From contig CBDAOL010000010.1 in NCBI GenBank assembly GCA_965198045.1, positions 186,001 through 250,000 of the forward strand: DNA of 64,000 nt. The letters run 5' to 3'. The notes under the pieces are model-generated. The model had not been told where the DNA came from, did not search any database, and saw only the letters and a list, made by a program, of their open reading frames with translations. This document shows positions 7,872 through 16,302 of the stretch, one piece after another. The position numbers were made by a program, and so were the translations under genes. Position 1 is the stretch's first letter; each line of letters starts with the position of its first letter. The stretch comes from CBDDEC01 sp965198045. Its GTDB lineage: Bacteria > Chloroflexota > Dehalococcoidia > UBA2979.

Positions 7872-8104
7872 GACTTGTTTGAATCCGGCCAGACACCGGG
7901 GGTTGCGGCCCTAAGGTGTTGAGGACGCTGGTCGGCTGACTCCAAGTTTTGCTGCCGTGCTGCTGAGCAGGACTGGCTCTGGGGCGGAGTGTCGCCGGCC
8001 ACCGTCCGGCCGCGGTGTGACTCGACAGAGGCGTGCGGGTGCTCCCGAAGTCGGCCTGTCCACCGCCCTCCCCACCGCAATTCAGCTACGACAGGGAGAG
8101 CTTC
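7872..8104 (+). ncRNA. Predicted IS110 bridge RNA region, copy A
   Basis: Non-coding left end of the element, the place where the IS110 group encodes its bridge RNA. Four segments match expectations. CAAGTTTTGC at 7943-7952 equals the left target flank at 7861-7870. GGAC at 7970-7973 is the complement of the right target GTCC. ACAGAGGC at 8025-8032 equals the element's right end (9132-9139). AAGTCGG at 8048-8054 is the complement of the left junction CCGACTT. This order (left target, right target, left donor, right donor) is that of bridge RNAs. Exact RNA ends and folding are not determined. Confidence 0.7.
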
Positions 8105-9130
8105 ATGATCTTGATCGCCGTCGACCCCCACAAGTCCTCGCATACCGCCCTCGCCGTCGACCCCGCGGGCCGCGAGCTCGGCCAGCTCCGGGTGGAAGCT
8201 CGTGCGCACAGCCGGCTGCTGCGCTGGGCGCGGCAGTGGCCCGAGCGCCGCTGGGCCGTGGAGGGGGCCCGCGGTCTCGGCCACGGCCTCAGCCAGTGGC
8301 TGCTCACGGAGGGCGAGTCGGTCGTCGATGTCCCGGCGCGGCTGGTGGCGCGCGTGCGCTTGCTCTCCGGTGGCGGGAAGTCCGACCCCGCAGACGCGCG
8401 TGCCATTGCGCTCGCCGCCCAACCCCTCACGGCGCTGCGTGCCGTGCGGGCGGAGGACGACACGGCGGTGCTGCGACTGCTCTCCGACCGCCGCGACGAG
8501 CTCACGCAGGAACGCACGCGCGTGGTCAACCGGCTGCACCGGCTGCTGCGCGAGCTACGACCGGGTGGGGGCCCCTCCAGGCTCTCCGCCGATCGCGCGC
8601 AGGCGCTCCTACGCCGCCTGCGTCCGACCGGCGCCGCGGATCGCGAGCGGCTGCGTATGGCCCGCGAACTGGTACGCGAGGTGCGGGTGCTGGACCGCAA
8701 CCTCGTCGAGAACGGCCGCCGCCTCGAGGCAGCGCTGCGTGTACAAGGCAGCGCCCTCACGCGCATCCCCGGCGTCGGCGTGATCCTGGCGGCGAAGATT
8801 GTGGGGCGCAGCGGAGCGGTCAGTCGCTTCCCCTCGCGCGCGCACTACGCCAGCTACACGGGGACGGCGCCGCTTGAGGTGTCGAGCGGGGAGGTCCAAC
8901 GCCATCGCCTCAGCCGCGGTGGAGACCGCCAGCTGAACCGGGCGCTCCACATCGCGGCGCTCACCCAGGCGCGCATGCCGGGCACCGAAGGCCACGGCTA
9001 CTTCCGTCGCAAACTCGCCGCTGGCAAGAGTCGGAACGAGGCGCTGCGCTGCCTCAAACGCCGACTCTCGGACGTCGTTTACCGATGCATGGTGGCCGAT
9101 GCTCGCACCTGCGCTACCGAGGCCGCTTGA
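8105..9130 (+). CDS. IS110-family transposase (RuvC-like DEDD plus Transposase_20), copy A
   Basis: About 341 residues from ATG 8105, preceded by GGGAGAG. The N-terminal DEDD domain shows IAVDPHKSSHTA, WAVEGARGLG and KSDPADARAIA. The C-terminal domain has IPGVGVILAAKIVG, HYASYTGTAPLEVSSG (region of the serine nucleophile) and QLNRALH. IS110 enzymes recombine DNA under guidance of a bridge RNA. Longer frames to GTG 8033 run into the predicted guide segments and are rejected. Full length with all motifs, so probably active. Identical to the copy at 36632. Confidence 0.95.
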   Translation: MILIAVDPHKSSHTALAVDPAGRELGQLRVEARAHSRLLRWARQWPERRWAVEGARGLGHGLSQWLLTEGESVVDVPARLVARVRLLSGGGKSDPADARAIALAAQPLTALRAVRAEDDTAVLRLLSDRRDELTQERTRVVNRLHRLLRELRPGGGPSRLSADRAQALLRRLRPTGAADRERLRMARELVREVRVLDRNLVENGRRLEAALRVQGSALTRIPGVGVILAAKIVGRSGAVSRFPSRAHYASYTGTAPLEVSSGEVQRHRLSRGGDRQLNRALHIAALTQARMPGTEGHGYFRRKLAAGKSRNEALRCLKRRLSDVVYRCMVADARTCATEAA

Positions 9131-9152
9131 CACAGAGGCTCCGTCCCACGGG

Positions 9153-10214
9153 TTCAAGCCGTGGCGCACGGTCTCGGGCGAAGGTCTCGCGGAAGTGACC
9201 GCGCTTGAACTGCGCGTGCTGCTCGAGGGCGTCTGCGCGCCGGAGCGGCTGCTGCCGCTGCTCCGCGACTTCATCATCTTCGAGGACGACGGCAGCGGCG
9301 TGCTCCTGAAGAAGATGGCCGGCTACCACCAGTTCCACGCCGTGCGGACCGCCGTCGCCGAGACGCTGCGCGCGTCCAGGCTGCGAGCGGACCCGGTCGT
9401 GACCGAGGAGCGCGGGCGCTACGAGGGTTGGCGCGGACCCGGCGGAGAGCGCGGTGACCGCCGCATCGGCGTCGTCTGGCACACGCAGGGCGCGGGCAAG
9501 AGCCTGTCGATGGCCTTCTACGCCGGCGCAATCGCGCGCGAGCCGGCGATGGAGAACCCGACCATCGTCGTCCTCACCGACCGCAACGACCTCGACGACC
9601 AGCTCTTCGGCACCTTCGCTCGCTGCCAGGACCTGCTCGGCCAGCCGCCGACGCAGGCCGAGAACCGCGCCGACCTGCGCAAGAAGCTCTCCGTCGCCTC
9701 GGGCGGCGTGGTGTTCACGACGATCCAGAAGTTCTACCCGGAGGAGCGGGGCGACACGCACCCCTCGCTCTCCTCACGGCGCAACATCGTCGTCATCGCC
9801 GATGAGGCGCACCGCAGCCAGTACGACTTCATCGACGGCTTCGCTCGGCACATGCGCGACGCGCTGCCGAACGCCTCGTTCGTCGGCTTCACGGGCACGC
9901 CCGTCGAGCTGCGGGACGCGAACACGCGCGCCGTCTTCGGCGACTACATCAGCATCTACGACATCCAGCAGGCGGTGCTGGACGGCGCCACGGTGCCGAT
10001 CTACTACGAGAGCCGCCTCGCCAAGCTCGCCCTCGACGAGGGGGAGCGCCCGCTCATCGACGAGGAGTTCGAGGAGGCCACGGAGGGCGAGGAGGTCGAG
10101 CGCAAGGAGCGGCTGAAGACGCGCTGGGCGCAGCTCGAGGCCATCGTCGGCGCCGAGCAGCGCGTCCGCCTCGTTGCAGAGGACATCGTCGAGCACCACT
10201 CCGAGCGTCCCTAG
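9153..10214 (+). pseudogene. hsdR: Type I restriction enzyme R subunit (HsdR), internal fragment
   Basis: Superfamily 2 translocase core of HsdR: LLRDFIIFEDDGSG, YHQFHAVRTAV, VVWHTQGAGKSLSMAFYAGA (Walker A), VLTDRNDLDDQLFGTF, VIADEAHRSQYDF (DEAH) and FVGFTGTPVE (motif III). The N-terminal PD-(D/E)XK nuclease, about 250 residues, is absent because the frame begins at the end of the nested IS at 9152. The protein stops after DIVEHHSERP, well before the second helicase lobe is complete. A normal HsdR is about 1000 residues. No hsdM or hsdS is present, so this is a dead remnant. Confidence 0.88.
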
Positions 10215-10499
10215 CCAGCTGCGGACGAGTGGGTCGAAACTCTCTGAGCCGCTGTATGCCCTGATAGAGAGCTCTGTAAGGAACAGCGTCGAGCGAGTGA
10301 TCAGCCCCATGTTCGCGCTTAGCCTCCGAGACTCTTCGACGCGAGAAGGACCCTCGGTGAACATCGAAGAGTCGCGCGCCTCGGCAGGTCGCGCACTCGA
10401 TCATCGTGGCGCGGTGGTGCGGGCACCGTTGAAGGCCCCCCTGCCGGGTTCGAGTAAAGGGTGGGGGGCGCAGCGCGTGCCTTGCCCCTCGATCTGCCC

Positions 10500-10705
10500 C
10501 TATCCCTCGTCCACCTCGGGCGCTGCCCACATGATCTCGTCGAGCTTCGCCTGGCGGCGGGGTAGGGCAGCGCGTCCTGCTTCTCCCGGAGGAGGTGCAT
10601 CGCGAGCGTCTCGAGGATGTACTCCTCGGTCTCGCCGAGCCGCTCATACAGCGGGAAGTCGCGGTTGATCACCACCGTACGGCCGCAGGGTGAAGCGCCC
10701 GACAT
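10500..10705 (-). pseudogene. Unrecognised C-terminal fragment with one frameshift
   Basis: Two minus-strand frames together give a protein-like sequence: VVINRDFPLYERLGETEEYI and LETLAMHLLREKQDALPYP, then after a frameshift RRQAKLDEIMWAAPEVDEG and a stop. The NRDFPLY...EYILETLAMHL pattern recalls the C-terminus of large proteins with a GHKL ATPase domain, but I cannot assign it. The upstream part is missing. It lies tail-to-tail with the HsdR fragment in a region of gene debris. Confidence 0.4.
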
Positions 10706-10886
10706 GAGGGGCGGACGTCGACCACCGAGGCTGGCGATGGTAACGTTTGCAGACGCGGACGACGAAGTCTGACCAGCGCTCGAGGCTCATCGCTTGCTGT
10801 TGCGCCCCGAGTGCACGTATCGTGCGCGGGAGTCGCCGGTACGATGCGGATCGGCTGCAGCGCTGCAATCGCTGCCCGGATGAGCC

Positions 10887-11861
10887 ATGCGCTACCAGGA
10901 CCTCGCCGATCGCTCGCTCGCCGGGGAACCGCTGGACCGGGCGGACGCGCTCGCCGTGCTGCAGTCGCCGGACGAGGAGGTGGTTGACCTGCTGGCGGCC
11001 GCGTACCGCGTGCGCCGGCACTACTGGGGCAACCGGGTACAGTTGCACGTCCTGCAGAACGCGAAGAGCGGATTCTGCCCAGAGGACTGCCACTACTGCT
11101 CGCAGTCCTCGCGCTCCACTGCCGTCATCGACAAGTACCCCTACCTCGACCGCGCAGCGATTCTGGAGGCGGCCCGGCAGGCACAGACCGCGGGGGCGGT
11201 CCGCTTCTGTGTCGTCGCCAGCGGTCGCGGCCCCGCGGCGAAGGAGCTGAGCTACGTCGCCGAGGTCGCGCGCGAGATCAAGTCCGAGCTCGACATCGAT
11301 CTCTGCGCCTGTGTCGGCATCCTCGATGAGGCGGCGGCGCTGACGCTGCGGCGGGCCGGCGTCGACCGACTGAACCACAACCTCAACAGCAGCGAACGCT
11401 TCTCACCGGAAATCGTCACGACCCACACCTACGACGACCGCGTGGGCACCCTGCGCGCCGCCCGCGCCGCTGGCCTCGAGCTCTGCAGCGGCGCGATCTT
11501 CGGCATGGGCGAGGGCGAGGAGGATGTGATCGACGTGTTGATGGCGCTGCGCGAAATCAGCCCCGAGTCGATTCCGATCAACTTTCTCATCCCGATCGAC
11601 GGCACGCCCCTGGAGGGCGTCAACCACCTCACCCCGAACCAGTGCCTACGCCAGCTCGCGCTCGCGCGCCTGCTCAATCCGGAGGCCGAGATCCGCATCG
11701 CTGGTGGCCGCGAGGTGCACCTGCGCTCGCTGCAGGCGATGGGGCTGTACGCTGCCAACTCGATCTTCGTGGAAGGCTACCTCACCACCCCGGGCCAGAG
11801 CAATGCCGAGGCGCAGCAGATGATCGCGGACCTTGGCTTCGTCGTCGAAGAGCACGCCTAA
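10887..11861 (+). CDS. bioB: Biotin synthase (radical SAM)
   Basis: 324 residues, normal BioB length. The radical SAM motif is CPEDCHYC, followed by QSS. YNHNL-type substrate loop (LNHNLNSSERF), the SGAIFGMGE segment, NFLIPIDGTPLEG and the C-terminal NSIFVEGYLTTPGQ are all present. BioB inserts sulfur into dethiobiotin using S-adenosylmethionine and two iron-sulfur clusters. No bioA, bioD or bioF is adjacent, so it is an isolated gene. The start ATG gives MRYQDLADR and no better start is seen. It is the only intact housekeeping gene between 5 and 16 kb, flanked by mobile-element debris on both sides. Confidence 0.96.
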   Translation: MRYQDLADRSLAGEPLDRADALAVLQSPDEEVVDLLAAAYRVRRHYWGNRVQLHVLQNAKSGFCPEDCHYCSQSSRSTAVIDKYPYLDRAAILEAARQAQTAGAVRFCVVASGRGPAAKELSYVAEVAREIKSELDIDLCACVGILDEAAALTLRRAGVDRLNHNLNSSERFSPEIVTTHTYDDRVGTLRAARAAGLELCSGAIFGMGEGEEDVIDVLMALREISPESIPINFLIPIDGTPLEGVNHLTPNQCLRQLALARLLNPEAEIRIAGGREVHLRSLQAMGLYAANSIFVEGYLTTPGQSNAEAQQMIADLGFVVEEHA

Positions 11862-11865
11862 CGCA

Positions 11866-12018
11866 TCACCGAGCGAAGCGCAGGCCGACGCTGCAACTCC
11901 GCTTTCCCGGTCCCCAGTGGATGGCCGCGATGGCGAGAGCACGAAATCGATCGACGTTGCCCTCGTTCATCGCCGCCTGGAGCGCGCTTGTGAGCTCCCG
12001 GCGCGCTCTCGCGTGATC
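11866..12018 (-). other. Unidentified C-terminal coding remnant fused to IS fragment
   Basis: Minus-strand frame continuing out of the IS fragment gives RELTSALQAAMNEGNVDRFR, then ALAIAAIHWGPGKRSCSV and a stop near 11866. It looks like the end of an unrelated gene cut by the IS. No family recognised. Confidence 0.3.
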
Positions 12019-12454
12019 GGCGCCCCACCGCGGATTCTCAGTGGCGATGCGGACGATCAGCTGTCGCAGCTCTGCGGGAATCCGGGGTCGTCCGGAGCGG
12101 CGACGACTCTTCCAGCGCCAGTAGGCGCGCCAAGCAGAACGATGCCAGCGCACCACCGTGTCCGGCTCGACCATCACGAGCGTGCCTCGCCAGCCGGACC
12201 AACCACGTGCCAGCAGTGACCAGAATCGGCGGTCGTGGCGACGGAGCCGCGGTCGACGACGGCCCCGGGCGTAGACGGCGAGCTGATGCCGCAGCGCTAA
12301 GTTCTCGAGGACGAGATCTCGGCGGGCGCGGACCGAAGCGAAGAGTGCTGCGACAAGCAGACGGAGGTAGAGCACAGACGAGCCTCTCGTGGCTCGCCGA
12401 TACTCACCGATCTCTCCACCAAGCGGCACGGATCAGGTTTTGCCCTCCCACGGG
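12019..12454 (-). mobile_element. Partial integrase-core IS with an intact, uninterrupted terminal repeat
   Basis: Nearly identical to the 7440-7871 part of the nested element (N-terminal third of the transposase, to NPRWGAD). Its end reads GTTTTGCCCTCCCACGGG with no IS110 inserted, which makes it the reference for the empty target site. One base differs at the insertion point (CCCT rather than CCGT). The rest of the transposase is deleted at 12018. Confidence 0.88.
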
Positions 12455-12935
12455 CCACGGGAAGGGGAACGTCTCGAAGCGAGCACGCGTACCACCGCCG
12501 CCTTGAGGTTGTCGTAGCGGACCCGCCGGGGCACGCCGCCGAGGCGGCGGAAGGCGACCGCGTGGCCCTCGAGGAACGCCTCCTGACCCTCTCCCGGGAA
12601 GCACACGTGGACCGCTCGCCCCGAGTGCGAGAGCCGCATGACGAAACATCGACAACTCCGTCAGCTCCCCGTCTAGGAAGACGCTCACCTTGCCGAAGTC
12701 GGCCTCCGCCTCCTCGCCCGGAGGATGCAGCTGGGGGATGGTCACCTCGGTGCTGCCGGACCCGAGCTCGCGGCGCACGCGGCCGACGTAAGGCGCGCAC
12801 CGTCGACTCGGCGACCGTCGCGCCGCGCTCGTCGACGAGGCGCTGCCAGATCTGCCTCGCGGTGTGGCACTGCTTGCGCGGCGCGCTGAGGTCGGCGACC
12901 AGCCACGCGCGGATCGTCGCCTGGTGCGGACCGAG
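12455..12935 (-). pseudogene. IS21-family IstA transposase, degenerate internal fragment
   Basis: Three minus-strand frames read in series give IstA-like sequence: HTARQIWQRLVDERGATVAE, VGRVRRELGSGSTEVTIPQL with HPPGEEAEADFGKVSVFLDG, and GRAVHVCFPGEGQEAFLEGH with GGVPRRVRYDNLKAAVVRV. At least two frameshifts separate them. The catalytic C-terminal part and istB are absent. It is bounded by a partial integrase-core IS on the left and a solo IS3 end on the right. Confidence 0.75.
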
Positions 12936-12956
12936 TGACCGGACCCCCTTTGCGAG
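12936..12956 (+). mobile_element. Solo IS3 end (21 bp scar)
   Basis: Begins TGACCGGACCCCCTTTGC and continues GAG, identical to the first 21 bases of the IS3 copy at 37688. Like the scar at 2349 it separates two truncated coding sequences: the IS21 fragment and an HNH-like fragment. Confidence 0.8.
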
Positions 12957-13125
12957 CACGTCGTTGCGGACATGGGCGGCATCATCTACGGCCCGTACAC
13001 CGGAACGCGGTTCGCCAGCACATCCGAGACTGACATCGAGCACATCATCGCGCGCTCGGAGACGCACGACAGCGGCCTCTGTAGGGCCGGTACCGCGCGG
13101 CGGCGGCACTACATGGATGATCCGC
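12957..13125 (+). pseudogene. HNH endonuclease-like fragment
   Basis: The plus frame gives MGGIIYGPYTGTRFASTSET then DIEHIIARSETHDSGLCRA. The DIEHI...SEAHDSGLC signature belongs to a group of secreted or restriction-associated HNH nucleases in which the His of EHI is catalytic. The frame loses resemblance after RRRHYMDDP. The N-terminus is cut by the IS3 scar. About 55 residues of an expected 200 or more remain. The following 13126-13304 holds no frame I can support. Confidence 0.55.
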
Positions 13126-13304
13126 GACGGCGACGGGGTCGCGTACGAGCGAGAGGCTGCCGAGAACTCGCCGAGCCCGACTGGCCCCATCTTTCCCGAT
13201 GGTCGGACGTGACCGAGGAGGCGCGACGCGATCTCCGCCACTCGGGCTGGGTCCGTGCGGACACGCATCCCGCGCAGACCTGCCGCCGCTGCCGAGGTCG
13301 CCTG

Positions 13305-14579
13305 CTAATTGGCATCGCTCACCGACAGCGTGTAGGTGCCCTCGTGATAGCCGAGGCCGCCGGCCGCCACGTGATAGGTGCCGGTCGCGTCGGGCGTGAA
13401 GAGCAGCCGGCTGTTGTTGCCCTCGCCGCCGTCGTCATCCCAGTAGCCGAGAATCTCGTTGCCGTCCGCATCGAATATCCCGCGCAGCCACGGGTCGTAC
13501 AAACTACCGCGGCCGGTCGCCAGTCCCTCCAGGTCGATCTGGTACGCCTGGCCGGCCGTGAGCGTGACCTTGAACCAGTCGACGTCTTGCTCGAAATCGA
13601 TCTTACCCGTGGCCGAACCCCCGACCGCCACGCTCCCGGTGGTGCCGCGGTCGGCCGTGTGTTCGTCGGGATCGTCCGTGATGTCGGTGACCGTCAACTC
13701 GTAGCCGCCTGTCGTGAAGGACACGCCGCTGGCCGAGATGTAGTAGGTGCCGTCCGCGTTCGGCGTGAACTCCACCCGGGCGGCGCGGCCGGGGTCACTT
13801 CCCTCGCGATCAGAGGTGTTGGAAAGAAAGTTGCCGCCCGAATCAAAGATCGCGATGATCTCCGGGAGGGGCAGGGTGAGGCCGGGGTCGTGGTACTCGC
13901 CGGGGGCGATGAGAATCCCGCCCCGAAGGTCGATCCGGTAGGTCCGGCCCGCGTCCAGTTCCACCGCGAACCAGTCGCTGTCGAAGGTCCAACGGGTGCG
14001 GGTTTCAGTGCCCTGTGCCCCGATATCATATTCCTCGCCGACCGGTTCGTCGATGGTGCCCCGGGCCCCGAGCCCGTCCACCTCGACCACGCCGGTGGTG
14101 GTGGTGTCCTCGGGCAGGTCGGTGGCGCCTTCCACGAAACCGAGCTCACGCACCGACAGCGTGTAGGTGCCCGTAGTGTCCGTTTCCGAGTCCTCGGCGC
14201 CGGCCGCCACGTAGTAAGTGCTGGTCGCGGTCGGCGTGAAGATCACTCGGCTGTTGTAGCCATCGCCGCCGTCGTCGTTCACCGTATTGGAAATCAATGA
14301 GCCACCCACATCGTAGATGCCGCGCAAATACGGGTCGATTAGAGTGCCGCGGCCCGCAGGCTCCCCCTCCAGGTCGATCTGGTATTTCTTGCCTGCCTCC
14401 AGTTCCACCGCGAACCAGTCCTTGTCAAAGCTGGTGGGGCCGATGTTGCCCGTGCGGCCGACGTCGACCTCGCCGGTGGTGGTGGTGTTGCCGGGCAGGT
14501 CGTTGCCGTCCGGTTCCGAGACGTTCGCCCGCTCGCCAGCACCACCGGGGGGCGAAATACCAGCACGGTTTCGGGGCAC
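13305..14579 (-). pseudogene. Protein with three bacterial pre-peptidase C-terminal (PPC) domains, N-terminus lost
   Basis: Three b-sandwich repeats of about 125 residues, each with DWFAVELEAGKKYQIDLEG- or DWFKVTLTAGQAYQIDLEG-type sequence, FTPTATSTYYVAAG-type strands and a TGTYTLSV end, separated by EPDGNDLPGN/DLPEDTTTTG linkers. PPC domains sit at the C-terminus of secreted proteases and adhesins. There is no signal peptide or catalytic domain: the first 15 residues of the frame are not family-like, so the gene was cut near 14530-14579. The acidic, Thr/Gly-rich composition and calcium-loop-like NDDGGDGYNS motifs fit an extracellular protein. Product probably not made. Confidence 0.75.
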
Positions 14580-14594
14580 GGAATTATGGCCCGA

Positions 14595-14727
14595 TATCTT
14601 CGCGGGTAGAGGTCACAGGAGTAACATCTTCCCCGACGAGATGGTTGCAGAGTTCATCGCGTGGATTCGAGAGTGCAACGACGACGGTGTCGTAGGGGAA
14701 CCGCTCGCGTGGGACTCGAGCAGCTAG
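14595..14727 (+). pseudogene. C-terminal fragment of the gene upstream of the TIR gene
   Basis: The plus frame ends NIFPDEMVAEFIAWIRECND followed by DGVVGEPLAWDSSS and a TAG three bases before the GTG of the TIR-domain gene. The spacing suggests it was the preceding gene of a TIR-containing operon, with its 5' part replaced by the PPC remnant. Family not recognised. Confidence 0.45.
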
Positions 14728-14730
14728 CCG

Positions 14731-16284
14731 GTGCCGTCAACTCCAGCCATCCCACCCTTGGGCGTCTACGTCGTTTGGCATCCACGGTTTGATGCGGGCC
14801 ACGCACTGGCCGAGTCCGTGTTCTACGAACTCTGCGCCGATGTCCGCCAGACGACGGCTCGGAACATCTTCATCCCGGTCCGGTTTCGGAGTGCTCTTCC
14901 AGGCGACACTCCTCCCACGATCGACTTCGAAGCGTTCGGTCGCTCAGCGATTTTCGTTCTGTATGACACGGAGGCGGCAGCAGACGAACAGTGGCGGAAC
15001 TACCTGGACGCCCTCACAGATTCGGCTCCGCCGAGCGCGTTCATCGTACCGATCTGCTTCACGCAGCCAGACTATCTGCCGCCGCGATTGGGGCAGAATA
15101 ACGCAGTCAGAGCGGATAACATCCCGGATGACGAGCGGTGGCCCCTCGTCCGGAACCGCGTGCTTCATGCATTGTGCCGACTGCTCGACCCTGAGAAGAA
15201 GAAGGTGCTTGTCTTCCTGAGCCATGCGAAGGCGGATGGACGCGAATCCGCCAGAGCTATTAAGGAGTATCTGGACGGGCGTGCGTGGCTGGACAACTTC
15301 TTCGATGAAGCCGACATCCCGGATGGCAGTAGGTTTGCTGAGGTCGTCATACAGGCCGCGGACACGGCACCGGTGCTGCTGGCGATCCAGACGGACGGCT
15401 ACTCGGCGCGTGAGTGGTGCCGGCTTGAAGTCCTCGAAGCAAAGCGGCGTGACGTACCCGTCGTGGTGCTGTCAGCGATGACGACGCGCGAGGATCGGGC
15501 CTTCCCATACCTCGGCAATACTCCAGTGCTCCGATGGCGCGGGGCTGATTCCCTGCTGCTGACCGAGGCCGACGCTGCCTCGGCGGGGTGGTTCTTCGAC
15601 GCACTGGGGTGGAACGACATCGCGGCGTGGGACGACCGGGATGGTGCGGTGGCCAGCGATCTGCTGGTCGCCACGCTCTCACACCACGGTCTGCCCCTGC
15701 AACTTGAGGGCGAGCGGATGCCCAATCCGGTGCTGTGGCGGGCCTTCAAGGACCTCGACCCCGCGCACGCTGTTCGGCGCATCGGCGATCTGGTGCGCCG
15801 CTGGTTCCCCGCCGCCTGGGACGTCTCGGCGCCGCCTCTCCCCGCCGCTCCGGCGTTCCAGCACATGTTCCTGGGACTCTGTACGCTGGCGGACTGGCTC
15901 GGTTCGAATGAACTGTGGTTCCCGTTCCAGGGTGTGCCGGACGCCGATTACATCGCTGTCGCGCGCGAGCGCGCCCGGCGGGCCGTCGCGGCAGCCGGTC
16001 TGGACATCGGGGCGCAGCGGGCCGCCGTGGCCGTGGCAGGCGCGCTGCCGGCCTTCGCCGAACTGTTCGGCATCCTCGGGGCAACACCCAACGCGATCCA
16101 GCACCAGGCTGCGGTGGCGACGGCGCTCGACGAGCCGCTGGTCGTCATCGAATCGGAAACCGGCTCCGGCAAGACCGAGGCCGCACTTTGGCGTTTCGCG
16201 CGTATGTATGAGGCGGGATCGGTGGACGGCCTCTACTTCGCCCTGCCCACGCGTGCGTTCTTATCTGCGCCACCGCGTTCTTGA
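14731..16284 (+). CDS. Chimeric protein: TIR-type defence effector fused in frame to a truncated Cas3
   Basis: Residues 1-145 (GVYVVWHPRFDAGHALAESV) form the first, TIR-like half of a known class of bacterial TIR proteins. Residues 150-270 are a TIR domain with VFLSHAKADG, FFDEADIPDG and SREWCRLEVLEAK, Glu233 being the expected NADase glutamate. From about 275 the sequence becomes Cas3: ATLSHHGLPL (end of the HD domain, His318-His319), LGLCTLADWLGSN, then Walker A ESETGSGKT (474-482) and LYFALPTRA. The Cas3 HD start and all helicase motifs after Ia are missing. No CRISPR array or cas genes are nearby. Most likely a deletion fusion, although the frame is open throughout. Confidence 0.75.
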   Translation: MPSTPAIPPLGVYVVWHPRFDAGHALAESVFYELCADVRQTTARNIFIPVRFRSALPGDTPPTIDFEAFGRSAIFVLYDTEAAADEQWRNYLDALTDSAPPSAFIVPICFTQPDYLPPRLGQNNAVRADNIPDDERWPLVRNRVLHALCRLLDPEKKKVLVFLSHAKADGRESARAIKEYLDGRAWLDNFFDEADIPDGSRFAEVVIQAADTAPVLLAIQTDGYSAREWCRLEVLEAKRRDVPVVVLSAMTTREDRAFPYLGNTPVLRWRGADSLLLTEADAASAGWFFDALGWNDIAAWDDRDGAVASDLLVATLSHHGLPLQLEGERMPNPVLWRAFKDLDPAHAVRRIGDLVRRWFPAAWDVSAPPLPAAPAFQHMFLGLCTLADWLGSNELWFPFQGVPDADYIAVARERARRAVAAAGLDIGAQRAAVAVAGALPAFAELFGILGATPNAIQHQAAVATALDEPLVVIESETGSGKTEAALWRFARMYEAGSVDGLYFALPTRAFLSAPPRS

Positions 16285-16302
16285 GCGTCGAGGGAGGTTG
16301 CC

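Larger units (their letters stand above)
7872..9143 (+). mobile_element. IS110 element copy A, inserted in the terminal repeat of the integrase-core IS
   Basis: The left junction is TTTTGC-CG-ACTTG and the right junction GGCTC-CG-TCCC; the uninterrupted target reads TTTTGCCGTCCC. The boundary is thus a shared CCG with no other duplication, as expected for IS110. Structure: 233 bases of non-coding left end, one transposase gene and 13 bases of right end. It has no inverted repeats. It appears identical to copy B at 36399, judged from identical translations in several frames. Confidence 0.92.
5183..9152 (-). mobile_element. Integrase-core (IS481/IS3-superfamily) IS carrying two nested insertions (IS1182 and IS110)
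   Basis: Terminal repeats are CCCGTGGGACGGCAAAAC at 5183 and its complement at the right end, where it is split: GTTTTGCC ends at 7871 and GTCCCACGGG resumes at 9143. A partial copy at 12019-12454 has an uninterrupted end, which shows the original structure. The transposase gene is split by an IS1182 element and the right terminal repeat by an IS110 element. Removing both leaves about 1.1 kb, a normal size. No target duplication is evident outside the ends. Confidence 0.85.

Noticed and set aside
8033..8104. N-terminal extension of the IS110 transposase (GTG 8033)
   Set aside because: The extra residues are not family-like, ATG 8105 has a good ribosome-binding site, and the extension overlaps the predicted donor guides.
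10440..10470. GGGTTCGAG stretch as a possible tRNA T arm
   Set aside because: No matching stems or acceptor could be built on either strand.
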